DNA from: Streptomyces sp. NBC_01244
Lineage (GTDB): Bacteria > Actinomycetota > Actinomycetes > Streptomycetales > Streptomycetaceae
Assembly: GCF_035987325.1 (NCBI RefSeq)
Contig: NZ_CP108488.1
Span: 7,874,001 to 7,938,000, forward strand
Reading direction: 5' to 3'
DNA length: 64,000 nucleotides
The position numbers were made by a program, and so were the translations under genes. Positions 52,610-60,270 of the stretch are shown here, piece by piece (the first letter of the stretch is position 1; every line of letters starts with the position of its first letter). Under the pieces are notes generated by a model. It ran no database searches. It had not been told where the DNA came from and saw only the letters and a list, made by a program, of their open reading frames with translations.

Positions 52610-54684
52610 AAACCCCGCGCGGCGACGGCACCGCCCCCTACGGCAGTTGGCCCTCGCCCATCGGCGCCGCGCTGGCCGCCTCCCTCGACGGGAGGCCGGA
52701 GTACGTCGGCGCGATCGGCGCCGAGGTGTGGTGGACGGTGCCCCGGCCGGCCGAGGGCGGTCGCCGCGCCCTGATCCGCCGGCCCGCGGACGGCGGCCCC
52801 GCGGTGTGCGCGCTGCCCGCGCCGTGGAACGTGCGCAGCCGGGTCACCGAGTACGGCGGGCAGCCCTGGGCGGGCGCCGAACGACCCGAGGGCGGACCGC
52901 TGGTGGTCTTCGTCCACTTCGCCGACCAGCGGCTGTACGCGTACGAGCCCGACGCTCCCGGCAGCCCCGCGCCGCGGGCCCTGACGCCCGTCTCGACGGT
53001 CGGCGGCGGGCTGCGCTGGGCCGACCCGGTGCTGCGGGACGGCGAAGTCTGGTGCGTGATGGAGGAGTTCACCGGAGCCGGGCCGACCGATGTGCGCCGC
53101 GTGCCGGCCGCCGTACCGCTGGACGGGTCGGCCGCGGAAGACCGGTCCCTGGTGCGGGAGTTGACCGACGACCGATACCGGTTCAGCACCGGGCCCCGGC
53201 TCTCCCCGGACGGGCGGCAAGCGGCCTGGCTGGTGTGGGACCACCCCCGGATGCCGTGGGACGGCACCGAGCTCCGGCTCGCCGAGGTCACTGCGGACGG
53301 CCGGCTCGCGGAGCCCCGTACCGTGCTCGGCGGACCCGAGGAGGCCGTCGCGCAGGTCGAGTGGACCACCGGCGGAAGCCTCCTCGCGGTGAGCGACCGG
53401 GGCGGCTGGTGGAACCCGTACCGGCTGGACCGGGGGCCCGGCGGGGAAGCGGTGGCCGTCAACCTGTGCCCCCGCGAAGAGGAGTTCGGCGGGCCGCTGT
53501 GGAAGCCGGGCCTGCGCTGGATCGCCGCGCTCCCCGACGGACTGATCGCCGTCCTGCACGGCCGGGGCTCCTCGGTGCTCGGCGTGCTAGACCCGGAGAG
53601 CGGGGACCTGGTCGACGCGGCCGGGCCGTGGACGGCCTGGCAGCCCACGCTCGCCGTCAGCGGCAGCCGGGTCTACGGGGTCGCGGCCAGCCCGCGCAGC
53701 GCGTACGAGGTGGTGGAGCTGGACACGGCCACCGGGCACGCCCGGGCGGTGGGCGTTCGCGGCTCCCCTGGGGCGGACGGGACGGGCGGGAAGGACGGGA
53801 AGGGCGGGACGGCCGGGGCCGCCGGGCCGGGGCCGGCCGACCGGGCGGACCCCGCGTACTACCCGGAGCCGCAGAGCAGGACCTTCTTCGGCCGGGGCGG
53901 CCGGGAGATCCACGCCCACGTCTACCCGCCGCACCACCCCCTGCTGCGCGCCCGGGCCGACGAGCTGCCCCCGTACGTGGTGTGGGCGCACGGCGGCCCC
54001 ACCGACCACGTGCCGCCCGTACTCGACCTGCACATCGCCTACTTCACCTCCCGCGGCATCGGCGTCGTCGAGGTCAACTACGGCGGCTCCACGGGCTACG
54101 GGCGCGCCTACCGGGAACGGCTGCGCGAACAGTGGGGCGTCGTCGACGTGGAGGACTGCGCCGCGGTGGCGCGGGCCCTGGCCGCCGAGGGCACCGCCGA
54201 CCCGCACCGGCTCGCGATCCGGGGCGGCAGCGCGGGCGGCTGGACGGCCGCGGCCTCGCTGGCGTCCACCGACCTGTACGCGTGCGCGGCGATCATCTAC
54301 CCGGTACTGGACCTGGCCGGCTTCGCCGCGGAGACCCACGACCTGGAGTCCCGCTACGTCGACGGCCTCGCCGGCCCCCCGCAGACCCTGGCGCTGCTCA
54401 GCCGCGAGCGCTCCCCGGTGGCCCGCGCCGACCGGATCACGGCGCCGTTCGTCCTGCTCCAGGGCCTGGACGACCCGGTGTGCCCGCCCGCGCAGGCGGA
54501 GCGGCTGCTGGCCGCGATGCGCGGGCGGTCGGTACCGCACGCGTACGTCGCCTTCGAGGGCGAGGGGCACGGCTTCCGGCGCGCGGACACGATGGTCCGG
54601 GCGCTGGAGGCGGAGCTGTCGCTGTACGCGCAGGTGTTCGGGTTCGAGCGGGCGGACGTCCCCCGTTTGGTCCTGTCCGACTGA
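52606..54684 (+). CDS. S9-family prolyl oligopeptidase/acylaminoacyl peptidase
   Basis: Serine peptidase of 692 aa with an N-terminal beta-propeller (about 1-400) and a C-terminal alpha/beta-hydrolase domain. Catalytic residues: Ser near 542 in GGSAGGW, Asp near 620 in GLDDPV and His near 654 in EGHGF, with the oxyanion VVWAHGGP earlier. The GTG start overlaps the M20 stop as GTGA, so the three peptidases are translated together. Between the propeller and catalytic domain is a Gly/Lys-rich insertion (GADGTGGKDGKGGTAGAAG, about 385-405) that looks like a collagen-like linker. No signal peptide, so cytoplasmic. Confidence 0.93.
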   Translation: MKTPRGDGTAPYGSWPSPIGAALAASLDGRPEYVGAIGAEVWWTVPRPAEGGRRALIRRPADGGPAVCALPAPWNVRSRVTEYGGQPWAGAERPEGGPLVVFVHFADQRLYAYEPDAPGSPAPRALTPVSTVGGGLRWADPVLRDGEVWCVMEEFTGAGPTDVRRVPAAVPLDGSAAEDRSLVRELTDDRYRFSTGPRLSPDGRQAAWLVWDHPRMPWDGTELRLAEVTADGRLAEPRTVLGGPEEAVAQVEWTTGGSLLAVSDRGGWWNPYRLDRGPGGEAVAVNLCPREEEFGGPLWKPGLRWIAALPDGLIAVLHGRGSSVLGVLDPESGDLVDAAGPWTAWQPTLAVSGSRVYGVAASPRSAYEVVELDTATGHARAVGVRGSPGADGTGGKDGKGGTAGAAGPGPADRADPAYYPEPQSRTFFGRGGREIHAHVYPPHHPLLRARADELPPYVVWAHGGPTDHVPPVLDLHIAYFTSRGIGVVEVNYGGSTGYGRAYRERLREQWGVVDVEDCAAVARALAAEGTADPHRLAIRGGSAGGWTAAASLASTDLYACAAIIYPVLDLAGFAAETHDLESRYVDGLAGPPQTLALLSRERSPVARADRITAPFVLLQGLDDPVCPPAQAERLLAAMRGRSVPHAYVAFEGEGHGFRRADTMVRALEAELSLYAQVFGFERADVPRLVLSD

Positions 54685-54717
54685 GCTCCCGGGCTGCCGC
54701 GGCCGGACGATGGGACC

Positions 54718-54951
54718 ATGAGCTCCCACACGTCCAAGAGCCGCGGCAAGGGTCGCGGGCAGGTCACCCCGGGCCGCGCGGGCATCGCCGCGCTCGCGGT
54801 GCTCACCCTGGTGTTCATCTTCGAGAACACCCGCCCCACCAAGATCCGGCTGCTGATCCCGCAGGTGACGATGCCGCTGTACGTCGCCCTGCTGATCGCG
54901 GCCGTGCTCGGCGGGCTGTGCGGGGCCTACTTCGCCCGGCGCCGCAAGTAG
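54718..54951 (+). CDS. LapA/DUF1049-domain small membrane protein
   Basis: A 77-aa protein with a basic N-terminus and two membrane helices (about 22-38 and 53-72) joined by FENTRPTKIRLLIPQVTMP, the pattern of LapA-domain proteins. Relatives in E. coli help couple LPS assembly and turnover, but Streptomyces lacks LPS and the role here is unknown. It follows the peptidase operon by 33 bases on the same strand. Confidence 0.85.
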   Translation: MSSHTSKSRGKGRGQVTPGRAGIAALAVLTLVFIFENTRPTKIRLLIPQVTMPLYVALLIAAVLGGLCGAYFARRRK

Positions 54952-54976
54952 CGGGAGCCGGGCCGGGCCCGCCCGG

Positions 54977-55738
54977 TCAGCCCGAGTGGACCCAGACCCG
55001 GAGCGGGCCGATGGCCGTGAAGCCGTGGCGCAGCGCCGTGCCGAGGTCGTCCCCCGACTCGTAGCCGACGAGCGCGAGGCCGGGCCAGAGGGTGGCGGCC
55101 AGGGTCAGCGCGCCGGTCCAGGCCTCGTCGTCCGGGGTCCCCTCGGCGCTGAACACGTTGGAGATGCCGACCACCTCGCCGGTGCGGTTGGCGGCGGCCC
55201 CGGCGAGGATCCGGCCCTCGGTGTCCCGACCCGCGAGGAAGGCGATGTCCCCCGAGTCCCCGCCGTCCCTGCCCTCCACGGCCTCCTGTCCGGTCTCGTC
55301 ACGGGTCCCCGTGAGCAGCCCCGGGTGGAACAGCCCGGCGCTCTCCTCCCCGTCCCAGGCCGTTTCCCACGCCTCCAGCTCCGCGGGGCCGGAGATCCGG
55401 CTCCACGCCAGCGCCGGGGCGGCGTCGGGAGCGCCCGCCGGGCGGTGGATCCACTCGGCGCCGAAGAGGACCTCGAAGCCGGCCGGGGCCAGGTCGAGCG
55501 CGGCGAAGCTGTCCTTGACCGAGGCGTGCGGCGCGGCGGTGTCGATCCCGGCGAGCAGGGCGGCCGTGTCGGTGTCCCGGGTGAGGGTCACGGCGTCCGG
55601 GTAGTAGAGCGGGGTCGGGCGCGGGCTGCTCCAGGCCTGGGCGGTGAAGCCGCCGTCGCGGCAGACCGCGGCGCACCACGCGGCGTTGTTGTACGCGGCC
55701 GCGAGGAGCAGTTCTTCGGTGTTCGGGGTGATGATCAC
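54977..55738 (-). CDS. Hypothetical protein, possibly GNAT-like
   Basis: An acidic protein of 253 aa. The C-terminal half (AGRDTEGRILAGAAANRTGEVVGISNVF, then VGYESGDDLGTALRHGFTAIGPLRVWVH) resembles the ligand-binding end of acetyltransferase folds, but I see no clear acetyl-CoA loop. The middle carries an acidic, Gly-rich stretch. The start is GTG 55738, 34 bases from the divergent GNAT gene. Function not assigned. Confidence 0.75.
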   Translation of the reverse strand: MIITPNTEELLLAAAYNNAAWCAAVCRDGGFTAQAWSSPRPTPLYYPDAVTLTRDTDTAALLAGIDTAAPHASVKDSFAALDLAPAGFEVLFGAEWIHRPAGAPDAAPALAWSRISGPAELEAWETAWDGEESAGLFHPGLLTGTRDETGQEAVEGRDGGDSGDIAFLAGRDTEGRILAGAAANRTGEVVGISNVFSAEGTPDDEAWTGALTLAATLWPGLALVGYESGDDLGTALRHGFTAIGPLRVWVHSG

Positions 55739-55772
55739 ATCGGGATCCTGCCACAGCGCCTAGCCTGGGGCG

Positions 55773-56372
55773 ATGCCGTATTTTCCGTACGCCGTGGAGG
55801 GAGGCCGGATCGGGCTGCGGCCCTACCGGCCCACCGACGCGGCCGAGTTCACCGCCCGGGTGCGCGAGAGCCGGGCGCTCCACCACCCGTGGCTGTCGCC
55901 GCCCGCGACCGCGGAGGCCTACGAGGCGTACGCCGCCCCGCTGATCGCCGGCGCCACCGGGGGCCCGGCCGGGGCCGCCGCCGCGGGCAGGGCCGGATTC
56001 CTCGTGTGTGAGCGGGAGTCGGACGCGATCGCCGGCTTCGTGAACGTGAACAACATCGTCCTCGGCGCCTTCCGGTGCGGCGCGCTCGGCTACGGGGGCT
56101 TCGCGCACGCGGCGGGCCGCGGCCTCATGCGGGAGGCGCTCGGCCTCGCCGTCGGGCACGCCTTCGCCGCGGACGGGCTCGCACTGCACCGGCTGGAGGC
56201 CAATATCCAGCCGGGAAACACCGCCTCGATCGCCCTCGTCCGGGGGCTCGGCTTCCGGCTGGAGGGGCTGTCGCCGGACTTCCTCCAGGTCGACGGGGCC
56301 TGGCGGGACCACGAACGCTGGGCGCTCACGTCCGAAATGCCATGTCCCGGGGCGCCGCATCGCACAGGATGA
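55773..56372 (+). CDS. GNAT-family N-acetyltransferase (RimJ/RimL type)
   Basis: Acetyltransferase of 199 aa with IGLRPYRPTDAAEFTARVRES (about 13-33), the acetyl-CoA-binding region GYGGFAHAAGRGLMREALGLAVGHAF (pattern GxGxA/G) and LEANIQPGNTASIALVRGLGFRLEG, all classic for the RimJ/L group. An Ala/Gly-rich insertion sits near 60-72. It is followed four bases later by the arginase-like gene, so the two are probably one transcript. Target protein or small molecule unknown. Confidence 0.9.
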   Translation: MPYFPYAVEGGRIGLRPYRPTDAAEFTARVRESRALHHPWLSPPATAEAYEAYAAPLIAGATGGPAGAAAAGRAGFLVCERESDAIAGFVNVNNIVLGAFRCGALGYGGFAHAAGRGLMREALGLAVGHAFAADGLALHRLEANIQPGNTASIALVRGLGFRLEGLSPDFLQVDGAWRDHERWALTSEMPCPGAPHRTG

Positions 56373-56376
56373 GTAC

Positions 56377-57276
56377 ATGCGAACCCTCGTACTCCTCGAC
56401 GCACCGTCCAACCTCGGGCTCCGCCCCCCGGCTCCGGGCGCCGTTCCCGGTGTGTACAAACTGGCCGGGGCCCTGCGCGAACAGGGCCTGCTGGCCCGCC
56501 TCGGCGCGCGCGAGGGAGGCGTGGTCGTCCCGCCCCGCTACGACCGGGGCGACTGGAAGGAGGGCGACGGGGTGTTCCACGCCGGGGCCCTCGCCGCGTA
56601 CACCGTCGCCCTCGCCGACCGGATCGAGGACCACCTGCGCTCCGGGGAGTTCCCCGTCGTCCTCGGCGGCGACTGCTCCATCCAACTCGGCGCCTCCCTG
56701 GCCATGCGGCGCCTCGGGCGGTACGGCATCGCCGCGATCGACGGCTCCGCCGACTTCCGCCACCCCGGCAACGAGGCCGTCAACGGGCCCGTCGGAGCGG
56801 CCGGCGGCGAGGAGCTGGCGCTCGCCACCGGGCGCGGCCAAGCGGACCTCGCGGACCTGGAGGGGCTCGGACCCTACGTGCGCGACGAGGACGTACGGCT
56901 CTTCGGACTGCGCGACGGGGACCCGGACCTCCCGGAACTGCGCGCCGCCGGGATCTTCGCCGCCACGGTCGGGGCGATCCGCGACCGCGGCGCCGGGCCG
57001 GTGGCCCGTACCGCCCTGACGGGGTTGCAGCCTCCGGCCACGGCCGGGTTCTGGGTCCACCTGGACGCCGACGTACTGGACCCGTCCGTGATGCCGGCCG
57101 TCGACAGCCCGGACCCCGGCGGCCTCATCCCCGACGAACTCGCCGAACTGCTCGGCGTGTTGATCAGCTCTCCGCGCTGTGTCGGACTCAACGTCACCAT
57201 CTACGACCCGGACCTGGACCCGGACGGGCGTGCGGGGGCGCTGCTCGCCGACCTGGTGGCGGGGGCGTTCGCCTAG
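56377..57276 (+). CDS. Arginase/ureohydrolase-fold protein with altered metal site
   Basis: The 299-aa protein has the ureohydrolase fold: VVLGGDCSIQLG (94-105), IDGSADFRHPGN (121-132) and HLDADVLDP (228-236). In true arginases the two Mn ions need a His after GGD and another between two Asp residues. Here these positions are Cys100 and Ser124, while Asp122, Asp126, Asp230 and Asp232 remain. Actinobacterial relatives usually keep DGHSD. Manganese binding, and thus classic guanidine hydrolysis, is doubtful. It follows a GNAT gene by four bases. Its stop TAG is part of the inverted-repeat element that begins at 57273. Confidence 0.82.
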   Translation: MRTLVLLDAPSNLGLRPPAPGAVPGVYKLAGALREQGLLARLGAREGGVVVPPRYDRGDWKEGDGVFHAGALAAYTVALADRIEDHLRSGEFPVVLGGDCSIQLGASLAMRRLGRYGIAAIDGSADFRHPGNEAVNGPVGAAGGEELALATGRGQADLADLEGLGPYVRDEDVRLFGLRDGDPDLPELRAAGIFAATVGAIRDRGAGPVARTALTGLQPPATAGFWVHLDADVLDPSVMPAVDSPDPGGLIPDELAELLGVLISSPRCVGLNVTIYDPDLDPDGRAGALLADLVAGAFA

Positions 57277-57450
57277 GGCCTGTCGTCAAACTCCCGTCTG
57301 CCTCGCGACGCCTGGCACGCGCTCTCGCCGCACCGGGCGAAAGCCAAGTACGTCCAGTACGCAGGCCTCCGCCCGGCACACCGAGAGCACGCACCAGACG
57401 CCGCGAGGCCGCCCTTCGGGCGACGACAGGAGTTTGACGACAGGCCCTAG
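57273..57450. repeat. 178-bp CTAG-bounded inverted-repeat element between convergent genes
   Basis: Starts with CTAG (57273-57276, which includes the arginase-like stop codon) and ends with CTAG (57447-57450). The outer 22 bases of the arms are a perfect inverted repeat beginning CTAGGGCCTGTCG. The arms then continue with about 70 percent complementarity, one arm carrying an extra GCCCTTCGGGC mini-hairpin near 57412-57422, to a centre GTACGTCCAGTAC at about 57348-57360. MITE-like; noncoding. The DinB gene converges on it. Confidence 0.82.
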
Positions 57451-57499
57451 GAGGGTCGGGCCGAGCCGCTCGGCCTGCCGTCGGGCCGGCCCGCCGTAC

Positions 57500-58060
57500 T
57501 CAGATCCCGATCGCGCCGTCGATGCGCTCGCGCAGCAGGTCCGCGTGGCCGTTGTGCCGTGCGTACTCCTCGATCATGTGGATCAGGACCCAGCGCAGCG
57601 AGACCTCGCCCCGCCACGCGTCCTTCCCGGACACCTCCAGGTCCGGCGCACGCTCCGTGAACGTCTCCGCGAACTCCACCTCCGCCCGCCACGCCTCCCA
57701 GGCTTCCCGGACCACCTCGGGCGTGGAGACCGCGCCGTCGAAGTCCCCGTCGGGGGCGGCCGCGGACCAGAACCGCAGCGCGACCTCCTGGCCGTCCAGC
57801 ACCTGACGGAACCAGCGGCGCTCCACGTCCGAGAGGTGGCGGACCAGGCCCAGCAGCGACAGTGTGGACGGCTCCACCGACCGCTCTGCCAACTCGGCCC
57901 CCAGGTCGGCGCACTTGAGCCTGAGCGTCGTGCGCTGGGCCCCCAGCATGTCGACGAGCATCCGTCGTTCGTCGCCCGTCGTCGGTCCCGTGAACCGGCT
58001 CGCGGACTCCTCCCCGTCGAAGAACCGACCTCTTCTGATCACGTCACTCATGGCCTCCAT
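57500..58060 (-). CDS. DinB/MDMPI-family putative metal-dependent protein
   Basis: Four-helix protein of about 186 aa of the DinB superfamily (DUF664 group). It shows LSLLGLVRHLSDVERRWF (about 70-87) with the first conserved His, and the C-terminal VLIHMIEEYARHNGHADLLRE with the other metal-ligand histidines. Members are thiol-dependent transferases (for example mycothiol-dependent isomerases) or unknown. I use ATG 58060; ATG 58051 (with GGAGG two bases away) is also possible. The gene stands alone, divergent from the DUF5107 gene. Confidence 0.87.
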   Translation of the reverse strand: MEAMSDVIRRGRFFDGEESASRFTGPTTGDERRMLVDMLGAQRTTLRLKCADLGAELAERSVEPSTLSLLGLVRHLSDVERRWFRQVLDGQEVALRFWSAAAPDGDFDGAVSTPEVVREAWEAWRAEVEFAETFTERAPDLEVSGKDAWRGEVSLRWVLIHMIEEYARHNGHADLLRERIDGAIGI

Positions 58061-58164
58061 GATCGGACACCGGCCCGCGCGGCGAAAGGTTTTGCGTAAT
58101 CCTGACCGGTGGTGATCCGCCGAATCCCTGTGCACCGGCGGCCGTGGCGTGTTCCATTTCCCTC

Positions 58165-60135
58165 ATGGCCACCACCGTCCGCCGCTCCGTACTGACCCTC
58201 CCCGCAGCCCCGTTGGGTCCCGAGAACCCACTGCCCGCCCTGCGCGAGTCCGGCGGGGTGCACACTCTCGACGAGCGCTCGCGCGAGGGCCTGCCGCGCG
58301 ACATGGCGCGCCAGATCGGGTACGAGCCGCTGCGCTCGCTGCTGCCCGTCCGGATCCGGGACGGATACCAACGGCAGCGCACCGAGCGGGACGTCGAGAC
58401 GATCGTCATCGAGAACGCGCACCTGCGCGCCACCGTCCTGCCCGGCCTCGGTGGCCGGATCCATTCGCTCGTCCACCTCCCCACCGGACGCGAACTGCTT
58501 TACCGCAACCCGGTGTTCCAGCCCGCGAACTTCGCGCTGAACGGCGCCTGGTTCTCCGGCGGCATCGAGTGGAACCTCGGCGCCACCGGCCACACCACCC
58601 TCTCCTGCGCCCCGTTGCACGCCGCACTCGTCCCGGCGCCCGACGGGGGAGTCATGGTCCGGCTCTGGGAGTGGGAGCGGCTGCGGGACCTGCCGTTCCA
58701 GGTGGACCTGTGGCTGCCCGAGGACTCGGAGTTCCTCTACGTCGGCGTCCGCGTGCGCAATCCGCACGAGCGGCCCGCGCCCGTCTACTGGTGGTCCAAC
58801 ATCGCCGTGCCCGAGGAAGCCGGCACCCGCGTCCTGGCCCCGGCCGACGAGGCCTGGCACTTCGGGTACGAGCGCTCCCTGCGGCGCGTCCCCGTACCCG
58901 GATGGGAGGGCGCGGACCGTACGTACCCGCTGCGCAGCACGTACCCCGCCGACTTCTTCTACGAGATCGAGGCCGGGACCCGGCCCTGGATCGCCTCCCT
59001 CGACTCCGACGGGCGCGGACTCGTCCAGACCTCCACCGCCCGGCTGCGCGGCCGCAAGCTCTTCGTCTGGGGTGCGGGCGAGGGCGGCCGGCGCTGGCAG
59101 GAGTGGCTGACCGAGCCCGGCACGGGCGGGTACGCGGAGATCCAGGCCGGGCTCGCCCGCACCCAGCTGGAACACGTACGGCTGGAGGCAGGCGCGGAGT
59201 TCAGCTGGCTGGAGGCCTACGGAGCCCTGTCCGCGGACCCGGTGGCCGTGCACGGGGACGACTGGGCGACGGCCCGTGCCGCGGCCGGGACGGCGCTGGA
59301 GTCCGCGCTGCCCGGGCCGGCCGTGGACGCGGCGTACGAGGCGTGGCGCGGGTGCGCCGACACCGAACCGGGGGAGCGGCTGGCGGCCGGCTCCGGATGG
59401 GGCGCGCTCGAGGTGCTGTGCGGGGGCCACAAACTGCCCGGCACCCCCTTCGGGGAGGACACCCTCGACGAGGACCAGGCCCCCTGGCTCGAGCTGTGGC
59501 GCACCGGGGTCTTCCCCGCCCCGCGCCGGGTGGCCCCGCCCGGCCCGAGCCTGGTCGCCCCGCACTGGCGGGACATGCTGGAGACGGCCCCGGCGGACCC
59601 GCTGACCGAATACCACCTCGGGGTCGCCCAATGGCACGCCGGGGACATCGCCCAGGCGGTACGGAGCTGGGAGCGCGGGCTGGCACTGGCCCCCTCGCGC
59701 TGGCCGCTGCTGAGGTGCCTGGCGGTCGCCGACGACCTGGCCGGCGACCCGGCCCGGGCGGCCCGCTGGTACGCCGAGGCCTTCGAGGACCTGACCCAGG
59801 AGAGCCGGGGCGGCACGGGCTGGCTGGCCGCCGAATCGGCACTGGGCCGGGAGGCCCTGTCGTCCCTGCTGGCGGCGGGGCTGCTGCCGGAGGCCCGCTC
59901 GGTGTGGGACCGGCTGCGCCCCGCCCTGCGCGAGGAGGGCCGCTTCCGGCTGTCGGCGGCCCGGCTACTCGCGGCGGAGGGCCATGTGGGCGCGGCCCGG
60001 CGGGTCTTCGAGGAGGGCTTCGAACTGCCCGACCTCCGCGAGGGCGAGGAGACCCTCTCGGAGGTCTGGGCCCCCCTCACGGACCGCCCGCTGCCGGCCG
60101 CGTACAACTTCCGGATGCGCCCGCCGGGGAAGTAG
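58165..60135 (+). CDS. DUF5107 domain protein with C-terminal TPR-like repeats
   Basis: A 656-aa protein. The N-terminal half (about 30-330) is DUF5107, a sugar-epimerase/galactose-mutarotase-like beta-sandwich (LRATVLPGLGGRIHSLVHLPTGRELLYRN, FSGGIEWNLGATGH). The C-terminal third has TPR-like helices (YHLGVAQWHAGDIAQAVRSWERGLAL, AARWYAEAFEDL). No signal peptide, so a cytoplasmic carbohydrate-related role is likely but unproven. ATG 58165 chosen over GTG 58144; neither has a strong ribosome site. Divergent from the DinB gene. Confidence 0.87.
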   Translation: MATTVRRSVLTLPAAPLGPENPLPALRESGGVHTLDERSREGLPRDMARQIGYEPLRSLLPVRIRDGYQRQRTERDVETIVIENAHLRATVLPGLGGRIHSLVHLPTGRELLYRNPVFQPANFALNGAWFSGGIEWNLGATGHTTLSCAPLHAALVPAPDGGVMVRLWEWERLRDLPFQVDLWLPEDSEFLYVGVRVRNPHERPAPVYWWSNIAVPEEAGTRVLAPADEAWHFGYERSLRRVPVPGWEGADRTYPLRSTYPADFFYEIEAGTRPWIASLDSDGRGLVQTSTARLRGRKLFVWGAGEGGRRWQEWLTEPGTGGYAEIQAGLARTQLEHVRLEAGAEFSWLEAYGALSADPVAVHGDDWATARAAAGTALESALPGPAVDAAYEAWRGCADTEPGERLAAGSGWGALEVLCGGHKLPGTPFGEDTLDEDQAPWLELWRTGVFPAPRRVAPPGPSLVAPHWRDMLETAPADPLTEYHLGVAQWHAGDIAQAVRSWERGLALAPSRWPLLRCLAVADDLAGDPARAARWYAEAFEDLTQESRGGTGWLAAESALGREALSSLLAAGLLPEARSVWDRLRPALREEGRFRLSAARLLAAEGHVGAARRVFEEGFELPDLREGEETLSEVWAPLTDRPLPAAYNFRMRPPGK

Positions 60136-60170
60136 CCACCGATTCCGGGTGCAGCGGCCGTGCGGACGCC

Positions 60171-60200
60171 GCGTAGTACCGCGTAGTACCGCGTACTACC
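60171..60200. repeat. Three 10-bp tandem repeats upstream of histidine kinase
   Basis: GCGTAGTACC, GCGTAGTACC, GCGTACTACC lie head to tail at one helical turn each, running directly into the palindrome at 60193-60210. Probably a phased binding array for the response regulator encoded in this operon. Confidence 0.55.
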
Positions 60201-60210
60201 TGGGGAGTAC
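60193..60210. promoter_or_regulatory. Response-regulator operator upstream of kinase/regulator operon
   Basis: GTACTACCTGGGGAGTAC is an imperfect palindrome. Its reverse complement matches 62252-62269, in front of the SHOCT-ABC operon, at 16 of 18 positions. Together they suggest autoregulation and control of the transporter operon by the adjacent LuxR-type regulator. Confidence 0.65.
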
Positions 60211-60270
60211 GTCGGAAACGCTACGCCGGAGTGACGCGGGCCGGGCCGGGTACGGCCTAGCGTGGGCGGT

